A stretch of 64,000 bases of DNA from Cristatella mucedo (taxonomy: Eukaryota > Bryozoa > Phylactolaemata > Cristatellidae): NCBI GenBank assembly GCA_009760855.2, contig WPIO01000013.1, positions 538,501 through 602,500 of the forward strand. Direction: 5' to 3'. Below, piece after piece: positions 51,630-60,954 of this stretch; positions within the stretch are counted from its first letter, which is position 1, and every line of letters starts with the position of its first letter. The notes beneath the pieces were generated by a model. That model worked only from the letters and a program-made list of their open reading frames with translations. It was not told where the DNA came from and did no database searches. The translations under genes were made by a program, and so were the position numbers.

Positions 51630-53215
51630 GAATAATAATAATCCATTTGATAAAGCGCCTTCAGAGAAATAAAAGTTTCTTTCTAGGCGCTTTAAAATTG
51701 CTGCAAAGGAAGCACGATCGGTTGCATTTCCCTTTGCAGCAAATGTAAAGCGCCTAGAGAGAGGTTGAGTTCTCCGAGGGCGCTTTATCAAGTGCATTAT
51801 TATTATTATTATTATTATTAGTGGTTGGCGGTAACATGCTCAATAAACAACAAGAATAGCATAATTAGGGTAGACATGCACAGGGCCAGCGTGCAAATTT
51901 GGTAAGTGGCAGCATGCAAAGTGTCAGCACGCCTAAGCACACGCAGGACGAATCACAGGGACCCACTCAATGCTGGGATAAATAGGTGCGTTTTCATTTA
52001 TTTTTAAATGTGATCAAGTCAGGAGATGTCGTGAAGAAAGTCGGGAGAGAGTTCCAGGCTATGGGAGCATACGAGCTAAATGCACGGTCTCCAAAGGATT
52101 TGAGGCTTGTAAGAGACTGTTAGATTCCGAAAAGCGGGTGGTACGATGCTTAGCCTGGTGGAGTAGTAGATCTGATAGGTGGGCTGGAGCCAAAGAATGA
52201 AGGGACCTGAAAGTGAGCAAGAAAACCAAGAAGTCGATGCGTTGCTTGAATGGTAGCCAGTGCAGGTCAGCGAGAAGTGGTGTGATGTGGCAACTGCGAC
52301 GCTCACGACAGACACACCTTGCTGCAGAGTTTTGCACCAGCTGAAAGCGCCTGAGTGCACAGGCCGGTAGATCAGCAAGCAGCGAGTTACAGAAGTCAAG
52401 ACGGGATGTCACGAATGCATGTACCAACTTGGTCGTGGAATCCTCAACAATATCAAATTTTAGCAATGTTATGTAGCTGTAAGTAAGCAGACTTGACTGA
52501 AGAGCTGGTGTGGTCGCTTAATGAAAGGTCACTTTGGAACAGGACGCTTAAATTTTGTTTAGATTCAACAGAAGAAATGCTGGCAGAGCCTATTTTAAGG
52601 CCGATTTTAAGCATTAGCCTTTCCAATTTCCGAATCAAACTTGGTTTGCCCATGACTAGTAAGTTAGTTATATCATCATTCAATTTAATAAAAATTTGCT
52701 GCCATCCATGTGCGGATGTCATCAATACATGCAGCAAGGGAGTTGAGAAAATTCGACCTGCTCGAGAGCTATTAGGAATAAAAGCTAATATACAATTGGG
52801 TGTCATCTGCAAAGAAGTGAAAGCCTAGAATTTGCTTGCAATCATATCGGTTAGAGGAAGAGTACAAACCGTGAAAAGAACCAGACCAAAGACAGAGCTC
52901 TGAGGTACCGCACATTTCAAAGCTTGTTCGGATGATCTTTGTCTATTCACATCAATACTCTGGAATCTCCCACTGAGATAGGACCTGAACCATTGCAGAG
53001 CAGCGCCAGTGATGGCCAAGCGAGATAAGACGCGCTCAAGAAAAACTTTTTGATCGATAGAATGAAAAGCTACCGAAGGATTGAGTAAAACAAGCAGTGA
53101 AACTCTATCAATGTCTGCATTCCTAAGTAGGTCGTTATACACCCGAAGCAATGCTGACTCTTTGGAGTGATTAGCTCTAAAGCCAAACTAGAACTTACTG
53201 ACAAGGTTTGATGTT
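51630..53215 (-). repeat. LINE-A, longest minus-strand copy (about 1.5 kb)
   Basis: The minus strand reads [80 protein letters not shown] and [20 protein letters not shown], in several frames. The 3' UTR is interrupted at 51728-51822 by a second, forward-oriented LINE-A tail. Confidence 0.88.
51728..51822 (+). repeat. LINE-A 3' tail inside another LINE-A, opposite orientation
   Basis: TTCCCTTTGCAGCAAATGTAAA, the hairpin tail and (ATT)n. With the host copy's own tail at 51633-51720 it forms a large inverted repeat. Confidence 0.85.
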
Positions 53216-53254
53216 TTAATATATGAGCTTTAATATATGAGCTGATCTGCCACG

Positions 53255-53556
53255 ACCGCTTGAAGAGCGTTCGACTGTGGAACTCACTCTCTCAAGTTCT
53301 ACAAAACATCACCCTTCTGCTACCGACAGTGGCACATTCTTTTCAGTCGTCCTGAGCTGTTATTTCATTGCTACTCACTCCTCAACTGCCCTCCTGACCT
53401 CACTTTCTCTTTGTTGCGTGATATGAAGCGTGTTGGCTAGCGTATGCTCACCGAAAGCTGCTTAGGCTGTGAGTGCACTTTAGAAAACTCTGCTGCGTAA
53501 TACACACTCTTGCACTCTTTGTGGTTTTGTGGAGTTACAAAAGATACACGTCTCAC
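53255..53556 (+). repeat. LINE-B 3' end
   Basis: GAGCGTTCGACTGTGGAACTC (RLWNS region), 3' UTR, then GTGGAGTTACAAAAGATACA. Confidence 0.7.
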
Positions 53557-53745
53557 ATGATGTATCTCCGTCTGCAAATCCCCAAAGCCATACAGACAAT
53601 GTGGGTGTTACGCAGGAGAGTTTTGTACAACGCACTCACAGTCTAAGCAGCTTTCGGTAGGCATTCGGTAGCCAACAGACTCCATCTCACGAAACAAAGA
53701 GAAAGTGGGAAGCATTGCATAGTCAGGAGAGTAGTTGAGGTTTCG
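53557..53745 (-). repeat. LINE-B 3' end, reverse orientation, facing the previous copy
   Basis: ATGTATCTCCGTCTGCAAATC, GTGGGTGTTACGCAGGAGAG and AACAAAGAGAAAGTGGGAAG are the reverse complement of the LINE-B 3' UTR. The two tails face each other. Confidence 0.75.
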
Positions 53746-53851
53746 CAAGCATTCTCACCAACCTGCATTGGCTCCCCATCTAGCAGGGCATCGACTTCAA
53801 GGCTCTTTCACTCACTCTTAGGTCCCTTCAATGTCTTGCTCCTGAATACTT

Positions 53852-53993
53852 ATATATAATATAATTCCTTTGCATAGCGCCCCGAGAGAACTTAATCTCT
53901 ATTCAGGCGCTTCTCAAATGCCTCGAGGCTCGAGTCCACGACATTAGCCAGACCTTGGTCGGGGCGAGCACCTTAACCGATGGACCAAGCCAA
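53852..53993 (-). repeat. SINE-A inserted in LINE-C
   Basis: Tail TGCATAGCGCCCCGAGAGAAC, reverse B box CTCGAGTCCACGAC and reverse A box CCTTAACCGATGGACCAAGCC. Confidence 0.8.
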
Positions 53994-54155
53994 TTTCTAA
54001 AAAGGCTTCGTATCGTACCACCAACGGCCTTACTTAAATTGGTTAGCTATGCCTTCTATAAATTTAAAATCCTTTGGCGACCGTGCTTTCCGTTTGTCTA
54101 CCCCTGGAGACTGGAACTCCCACTCGACTGACTTCTTGACACCATCTTCGCCTAG

Positions 54156-54296
54156 GAGGCAAGGTGCTCGCTCTTTACGATCCAAGTCGAGGGTTCGATT
54201 CCTGCTGGGGGCAATCCTTTAACCACTGCAAGCGATGACGATAGCCGGTAAGGCTCTTCTGCCGCTATACAAATGAGGCTATAAAATCAGCCAAAC
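54156..54296 (+). repeat. SINE-B inserted in LINE-C
   Basis: GAGGCAAGGTGCTCGC, B box GAGGGTTCGATTCC, AAGGCTCTTCTGCCGCTAT and ACAAATGAGGCTATAAAATC. Confidence 0.8.
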
Positions 54297-54585
54297 TTTT
54301 TGACCTGACCACATTTAAGTAGAGGCTGAAAATGCACCCGCCCTCACTGCATTTGTCAGCCTCCCTTTGGAAGTAGGGCGTGGCAGCCCCTTCCCCGTAT
54401 ACCGGCTGCCGCCCGAGAGTGACAACCGGGCTTTCGGGCGTGGCATTATAATCATGCGCGTGCGGAGTTCCTCTGCCGGGTGGACTCCACGTAGTGGGCT
54501 ACCACCTCCCTCTGCCTAAGCCTACGGGCCAAAATTTTATCTGTACAACCCAGTGTAACCCTAAAGATATATTATTATTTGCCCC

Positions 54586-54752
54586 ATTCCAAGCCGCTGC
54601 GAAGCTCAAATGAACTGGATGTTAATGCGGGCGCAAAACTCTGAATGAATCGGCTCCTAATCTGAAGCAACTTAATGGGTACTGCTTGGATTGAGCCAGG
54701 CCGGCCACGTCCCTACCCGAGAAGGGGCTAAAGACCCCCTAAGGCCTACCTT
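54586..54752. other. No gene or repeat recognised
   Basis: Unique-looking sequence between the LINE-C end and a LINE-A tail. Confidence 0.3.
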
Positions 54753-54885
54753 AAAAATAACAATAATAATAATAATACACTTGATAAAGCGCCCTCGGAT
54801 AATTCAATCTCTTTCTAGTCGCTTTACACTTGCTGCAAAGGGAAACACGATAGAATGGTGAGTAATATCATGCTTATAATATGCA
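54753..54885 (-). repeat. LINE-A 3' tail and short 3' UTR
   Basis: (AAT)n, CACTTGATAAAGCGCCCTCG, CTTGCTGCAAAGGGAAACAC. An AT-rich, self-complementary stretch (54893-54955) follows. Confidence 0.8.
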
Positions 54886-55061
54886 TATAATAATATGTAT
54901 ATACATATATATATTATTATATTGTTATATATTACATATATTATATATTATATTACCGACAGTAGCGGAACACGGGAGCGACAAAGGGAACCCATACCTT
55001 AACGTTAGTAATTCCTTATCAATAACGTAGATTAGTCTATTTTGCAGCAGCGGGGGGGGGG

Positions 55062-55136
55062 TAATAATAATAATACGCTTGCGTAGTGCCCTCGGAGAAT
55101 ATAATCTCCTTCTAGGTACTTTACATCTGCTGGGTT
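55062..55136 (-). repeat. LINE-A 3' tail only
   Basis: (TAA)n, ACGCTTGCGTAGTGCCCTCG and TTCTAGGTACTTTACATCTG. Confidence 0.7.
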
Positions 55137-55860
55137 AGAGATGAAGCGAAGACAAATGCCACGACGCACTTCAGCGGCTCCGAAGCCTGAGAGCTCAAAT
55201 CAGCTCAAATACCAACGGCGACCGCGAAAGCGTATTTGACTGACTGTTGAATGGCGTCGGCTTTAACGTCGGCCTCGGCCATAGGTAATCGCAGAATCGC
55301 AGGCTCCCAGCCCTTATGATTCAGGAGCCGCGAGCAATGAATATCCGTCATAATCTGACTGACTTCGCTAACCGCCGTGTCATTATCACGCGTGCAGGCG
55401 CCAGCAATTAAGCATAGCTGCTATTTCCTCTTCGTCGAGTAAATAGAATTAACAACTTTATCTTATCCGAAAGAGGAAGGCTGCCTCTCGCCGGCGTGGG
55501 CAGAGCAGCTGGCTCTCGACCCGGTAAACTCTTCGAGCTGGCCATGGGCAGACCGCTGCCTATCGGGTTGCGATGGCGGCCGTCGGCGCTTACAAGGAGC
55601 CGAGCGTGTAGAGATCTTGGGCTCCGTCGCTGCATACAAAAATTTAAGATGATTTGCGAATTAGCCGGTAGGCGAATTGCCTCCAATTAGAGGCGGTGCG
55701 CTCGCGCCGCCGCCTGTACGTGCAGCCACTCGTCCCCGCTGGCGGCTGCTTTGCCTGTTGGCACGACGAATGCTACACGGTTATGACTGCGGCCCGCTCG
55801 CTGGTTGCACTTATTGGAGAAAAAGTGGACCTGCCGCCCTATTTTGGCGGGGGGGGGGCA
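55137..55860. other. CpG-rich unassigned sequence
   Basis: Open frames near 55500-55690 and 55687-55911 show no known domain. A G9-10 run lies at 55850-55858. Confidence 0.3.
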
Positions 55861-56030
55861 AGTTGCTCGCCCCGACCAAGGTCTGACTGAGGTCGTGGGC
55901 TCGAGCCCCAAGGCATATGTGAAGCGCCTGAATAGAGATTAAGTTCTCTTGGGGCGCTATATAAATGAATTATAAAAGACGTGCTCGATTAGGTTATCTT
56001 GGGAGCTATACAAATTAATAATACTTTTAT
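55861..56030 (+). repeat. SINE-A, head-truncated, plus a second partial tail
   Basis: GCTCGCCCCGACCAAGGTCTG, GTGGGCTCGAGCCCC, GCGCCTGAATAGAGATTAAG and GGGGCGCTATATAAATGAAT. A second tail piece (GGTTATCTTGGGAGCTATAC) follows at about 55992. Confidence 0.8.
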
Positions 56031-56207
56031 ATTTATTTATGAACGATGTGGAAAAGGATTTTGAAGATTAGAAAGTGGTAGAGAAGCTTGCCAATCTAGT
56101 CATCTAGACTTCTGTAGCTCACAACTCATACTACCTCCGGCGATACATATTTCTGCAATACAAGTCAATACCGATGATCGGGCCTCTTGCAAAACTTTGC
56201 AGCGAGG

Positions 56208-57545
56208 CTTAATAATAATAATTTATTTATATAGTGCCCCCGGAGAACTTAATCTCTTTCTAGTAACTTTACATATGCTTCCAAGGAAGCATGATCGAAT
56301 GGTTAGTGGTAGCGTGATCGATGACAACAAGACTAACATGGTTAGAGATGACATGCACAAGGTCGGCATGCAAATAAGGTTAGTGGCAGCACGCACAGTG
56401 CCAGCACTCATAAGCACAAAAAGTACGAATCCCCGGGCCCACTAAGTGCTGTGATAAATGGATGCGTTTTTGACTTCATTAAATGTCGGCAAGCCAGGGG
56501 ATGTCGTGACGCAAGTTGGAAGTGAGTTCTAGGCTTTGGGAGCATACGAAATAAACTCACTGCATCCAAAGGATTCGAGGTCCGTACGGCGTGTAAGTAA
56601 GCCATTAGATTCCGAAAAGCGGGCTTAGCCTGGTGGGGGAGTAAATCTCATAGGGTAGGCTGGAGCTAAAGAACGAAGGGTCCTAAAAGTGAGTAATAGA
56701 ACCTTGAAGTCGATGCGCTTCTTGACTGGGAGCCAGTGCAGGTCGGCAGAAAATGGCAGAATGTGGAAATTGTGACGCTCACGACAGGCAAGCCTAGCTG
56801 CAGAGTTTTGCACAATCTGCAAGAGCCTGATTGCACAGGCCGGTAGACCAGCAATCAGTGAGTCATGGAAGTCGCGATGGGATGTCACAAACGCATGAAC
56901 CAATTTAGATGTAGTATCCCTGCCTGAACAATCTCGAATTTTAGCAAGCTTAAGTAGCAAAAAATAGGCAGATTTGACTTTAGAACTTATGTGGTCGTCT
57001 AATGACAAGTCGCTTAGGAACATCAAATCGAGATTTTGTGAATGGAAATGACAACTGAGTGTCATCTGCATAGAAATGAAAGCCGAGGTTGTGCTTGGTA
57101 ATCACATCGGCAAGAGGGAGAGCATAGACTGTGAAGAGAAACAACCAAGCACAGGCCCCCTCCATACTTCAGAGGTTCCTCGGATGTATCTGTCCATTCA
57201 CGTCAATAATATAGTGTGTCCCACTGAAATAGGACCTGAACCATTGTAATGCAGTGCCAGTGATACCCAGGTGAGATAAGAGGCGCTCAAGAAGAACTTG
57301 GTGATCGATTACATAGTATTACAATATGCCGCAAGATCGAGCAAAACAAGCAGAGAGACTCTACTTAAGCCCGCATTCCTAAGTAGGGCGTTTTACACCG
57401 GAAGCAGTGCTGACTGGAGTAAGTGTGAAGTTTCAATGTATGAGTTCAGCGGGTCAGCCGCGACTCGTTCCAGTTTCTTTGATAGGAACGATGGAAGGGA
57501 GACTGCGGTAGTTGTTCACGTTCTCTTGGTCTAGTGTTGCTTCTA
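56208..57545 (-). repeat. LINE-A, 3' part with internal deletions
   Basis: The minus strand reads [49 protein letters not shown] and LACRERHNFHILPFSADLHW. Then 3' UTR and tail. The region around 57150-57440 corresponds to the RT core. Confidence 0.85.
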
Positions 57546-57709
57546 GGTCGTTACCGAAAGACATGTCGACCCCGGTCCAACTGGAATGCATTTAAAATAA
57601 AGCTAAACAGCCACCCGTTTCCTCTCAGCCTTTGCCCCGTCAGTGTACATTGTCATCTAAGTACGAATGGTTGCTCAAATCGTGCATTCAACTGTCACTA
57701 AGCAATTGA

Positions 57710-57785
57710 CTTCATTTTCGACACTCGCATTTAAGTGCCCATAAATAGAGATTTTGGTCTCTTTGAGTGCGATACAAATATCTAA
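57710..57785 (+). repeat. SINE-A/LINE-A-type 3' tail only
   Basis: AAGTGCCCATAAATAGAGATTTT, then GGTCTCTTTGAGTGCGATACAAAT. Confidence 0.55.
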
Positions 57786-58588
57786 GGCTATTGCGGGCAA
57801 TGTTCTGCGCGAATGCTTTAGATCATACCCTACGCATGCATCCATCGCGCATCGGAGCTGCGTTTGAGATCAGCAAGCGGTGCCACGGCTGTCTTGTTAC
57901 GCAACTCTACTGGCACCGTACTCGCTCGACAGCCATAGTTTAGAGTCGCTGCACGTGTACTTTGAGTCGCAGTCCCTGGCTCGTCGTTTTGTCGCTGTGC
58001 AATGAAGTCTTCTGTGCTAGAACGCAAGCTTGTCACATCGAGCCTGACGTTGGCTGGGTCGCGACAGCTCCCTGACTCACGCTAACACTCGGTTGACGCG
58101 CGACTTGCACCGGACTTGCGACATCCACTTGGCCGTCTCACAAAAGACGCGTCGTTCCGATCTCGCCGGCGGCGCAGACGAATCGCAGAGCGTCCGGGAA
58201 TGTCAGTAACGACTCTGACAGAATGGCATTAGTGTCGGCGCGGTATTCGAGGTGCCAGCAGCGCAACCTACGGCAGAGTGCAAATTAGCATATCTCTTCC
58301 TTCGCCAGAGACTAGCGAGGGTCGTCATCATCATTAGAATTGTGGACGATACATACCGCCCAGACTTATTGCATCGCTATATATTGATGAGAAAACGCAA
58401 AGAGACGGCCTAAGGGATAAGTTGAGTTTGTGATCAGATAACGGATAAGTTTGTGATAAGTTTAGTTTGTGATCAGGTTCTAAGCTCCAGAGGCTCCATT
58501 CTTCCGCCTCGAAGATGCTGCCAAAATCCGCCCCCGACTTCGCCGAATCCCCCAACTGCACCGAATCTGCTCGCGAATCGCCGCTAAG
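57786..58588. other. CpG-rich unassigned block
   Basis: GC-rich, with a loose repeat near 58422-58480 (AAGTTGAGTTTGTGATCAGA / AAGTTTAGTTTGTGATCAGG). It leads into the short frame at 58589. Confidence 0.3.
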
Positions 58589-58699
58589 ATGGCGCGATAT
58601 TTCTCCTTAGTAGGAGTTTGCAGAGCCGTTCAATTGACTGCAAGAGCGGGGCTAAGTTGCACTCAAGCGCGACGCGCGAATCACTCGAGCCAGTGCTGA
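58589..58699 (+). CDS. Candidate short first exon with a mitochondrial-presequence look
   Basis: A 36-codon frame opens at an ATG in CTAAGATGGCGCG, resembling the YY1-type start motif. The peptide begins MARYFSLVGVCRAV and continues with TARAGLSCTQARRANHSS: Arg and Ala/Ser/Leu-rich with no acidic residues, as in mitochondrial targeting peptides. The only in-frame GT near its end (CCAGTGCTG) is a weak donor, and no downstream exon was recognised. Chance is a real possibility. Confidence 0.2.
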   Translation: MARYFSLVGVCRAVQLTARAGLSCTQARRANHSSQC

Positions 58700-58888
58700 C
58701 CCAGAGATTGCGACTCGCGCGAGCAATAAACCTGGATCCAAGCAATATCTATAGAGATCTCTTAGATAGCTAGGGTTGCGACGCGCTAGCTCTGCCGACG
58801 TCAGTCGCTTTGCGATGAGCTCTATGAGGCGGTTACTTCATTGCCTTGCACCCGATAAAGCCTCAGTTCAGCTGAAAGCTCTCAGCCC

Positions 58889-59040
58889 AGGGTAAGGTGC
58901 ACACTTTTCGCTACGACCGGGGTCGTGGGCTTGAGTCCGCAGTAGGCAATACTTTATTGCTAACTGTAAACGGTTGTGATACCCGTTTAGACACTTTTGC
59001 CGCTATACAAATGAGGTTGTCAAATCAGCTAACGTTAGAT
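58889..59040 (+). repeat. SINE-B
   Basis: GGTAAGGTGCACAC, GTGGGCTTGAGTCCGCAG, CAATACTTTATTGC and GCCGCTATACAAATGAGGTTG. Confidence 0.7.
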
Positions 59041-59087
59041 AGCTCATCCGATTATCCATTCCAAGACTTCGGCTATCGAATCTTTAT

Positions 59088-59178
59088 TGACCACGCTGCG
59101 AGCGGTGGTGGTGATAACAGAGAAGGCTCTTCTGCCGCTATAGTAGTGAGGCTACTAAATCAGCTTAAATTTTGTAAT
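59088..59178 (+). repeat. SINE-B 3' half
   Basis: GAGCGGTGGTGGTGATAAC, AAGGCTCTTCTGCCGCTATA and GAGGCTACTAAATCAGC. It lies 50 bp after another SINE-B in the same orientation. Confidence 0.65.
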
Positions 59179-59639
59179 TTCCGAAACCGCTTGCCGCGGA
59201 CGTCTACTCATACTGCTACTCCGGCGGGCAGGCAATGTGCCTAGCGTATAAAGATTCGTATTCCTTCCGGCTGCTGATTCTGCAAAGCGATGCTGGACCT
59301 TCACATCCCTATGCGCTCATAACGCGCTTGAAGGGATGGTTGCTCATTCCAGAAAGAGAGAGAGAGAGAGAGAGGGAGAAATAGAGAGAGGGAGAGCAGC
59401 GCTTCGAGGCTGGTGCTTAAATGCGTCGCTTCGCGTACGTACACACGCAGCGTCACGTCCGCCGTGCGTCTAATCCTACGAAAGCGAAGTTCGCGTTCGT
59501 TCAGCAGAGGTTCGCATAGCTTTCTCCGCTGAAAGTGGGCGCTCGATTTGACAGGTTCAGCAGGGGGCAGAGGGCAGAGGGGGTGTGGGAAGCGTGAACG
59601 AATTTGTCCTCACGTTTTAAAGACTAGAAGGGATACAGC

Positions 59640-59705
59640 GGGCAGCAGCAGCAGCAGGCAGGCAGCATCAGCAGCAGGCAGGCAGCATCAGCGGCAGCAT
59701 GTAGA
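59640..59705. repeat. (CAG)n/GGCAGGCAGCAT short tandem repeat
   Basis: CAGCAGCAGCAG, then two copies of CAGCAGGCAGGCAGCAT. Confidence 0.85.
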
Positions 59706-60002
59706 GGTGATGCAACTCAAACAGCATGCAAAACGATGCAGCAGCCGTCGTTAAGGAATTCGAGCGCCCCGGCAGGCTTTTGGTCCTCTCGCATTTCCAG
59801 GCTGCCAGGTTCCAATAAAGCACTCATACGAAACCCCGGCAGCCGCCGCAGCGAAGGCTCCGATCGCTCCTGTTTCACCGACGGCGAATAGACGTCGATT
59901 CGATCCGAGCGTAACCCTATCCAACCGCCCGCCAGCCTACACGCCTGGCTGCCCTACCCGAAGCAGCTGAATGGAGTGGGTACCGCACGCGAGCGAGAAA
60001 GA

Positions 60003-60109
60003 GAGGGAGGGCGGGAGGGGGAGGGAGGGAGGGAGGGAGGGAGGGAGGGAGGGAGGGAGGGAGGGGAGGGAGGGAGGGAGGAAGGGAGGGAGTGAAGGAG
60101 GGAGTGAAG

Positions 60110-60206
<97 letters not shown>
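60003..60206. repeat. (GGGA)n followed by (GA)n
   Basis: About 110 bp of GGGA-type purine repeats run into about 90 bp of GA; a 200-bp polypurine strand. Confidence 0.95.
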
Positions 60207-60208
<2 letters not shown>

Positions 60209-60257
60209 GCCTCTCGACGCTACGCAGTCTAGACCGCTACAGATGCGTACTTGGCCA

Positions 60258-60404
60258 TCGAGCTGGCTTGGTCCAGCGGTTAAAGTGCTCGCACCGACCA
60301 AGGTCTGGCTGAGGTCGTCGGCTCGAGCCCCGAGGCATAAGTGAAGCGCCTGAATAGTGATTAAGTTCTCTTAGGGCGCTATACAAATGAATTATATATA
60401 TATA
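60258..60404 (+). repeat. SINE-A, full length
   Basis: A box TTGGTCCAGCGGTTAAAG, B box CGGCTCGAGCCCC, and tail GCGCCTGAATAGTGATTAAG then AGGGCGCTATACAAATGAAT. Best-preserved SINE-A copy. Confidence 0.85.
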
Positions 60405-60427
60405 TCTTAAAATATAGAAAAAGTCGT

Positions 60428-60588
60428 GATTAATTTGCAGAGCGCCCTACAAGAACTTTTAGATCTCTATCCTTTTCGCTTTGCGTACGCTGCAGGGCTC
60501 CTGAACCCACCAAAGGTCAAAGGTCAAATGTGATCGAAACGGCGGTCAAAGGCGAGCACCTCACCCCTGGGCCAAACCAGGGCTCAGC
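60428..60588 (-). repeat. SINE-A, reverse orientation, diverged
   Basis: AATTTGCAGAGCGCCCTAC, TTTAGATCTCTATCC and CACCCCTGGGCCAAACCAG (reverse A-box region). AAAGGTCAAAGGTCAAA is a short internal duplication. Confidence 0.65.
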
Positions 60589-60950
60589 AGGTAAAGTTTT
60601 TTACGTAAGACGCCATTACTACGGAAATGGCCAAAGTGTTGATTACCCCACGGACTTGTTAATCCACCCATACCAACTGCAAATTTGTGCCGAATGATCT
60701 GGGCGTCTCCGTCATTGCACAATTCCTTAACAACATTTATGCACCGGTACGTCAACCGCTTTGAGGTCTCACGAATGCTACAACAGCAATACTGATAATA
60801 CCGCTGACAATTCCGCTACTATTTTATTTACTTATTTACATTCTATAAAAGTGTGTCATCTTCATTGCGTCCTAACCAAACTAGATTTCTCAATAGGAAC
60901 TTCTCACGAGCGGAAAAAGAAGCTAAGACTAAGATACTAGACAGTAAGCG
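60589..60950. other. No gene or repeat recognised
   Basis: AT-moderate sequence; the open frame at 60561-60755 (minus) has no known domain. Confidence 0.3.
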
Positions 60951-60954
60951 TAAA

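Larger units (their letters stand above)
53746..54585 (+). repeat. LINE-C, CR1-like C-terminal fragment split by two SINE insertions
   Basis: The plus strand reads TNLHWLPI*QGIDFKALSLT, LRSLQCLAPEYL (to 53850). After a SINE-A it resumes RIVPPTALLKLVSYAFYKFK (54005-54070). After a SINE-B it resumes DLTTFK*RLKMHPPSLHL (from 54300). The 3' end is AACCCTAAAGATATATTATT. Its sequence and 3' UTR differ from LINE-A. Confidence 0.7.

Noticed and set aside
59954-60312. Open frames of Ser/Leu/Pro and Arg/Glu/Gly
   Set aside because: They are translations of the (GGGA)n/(GA)n tract, as are similar frames at 8400, 13850 and 18270 for (CT)n.
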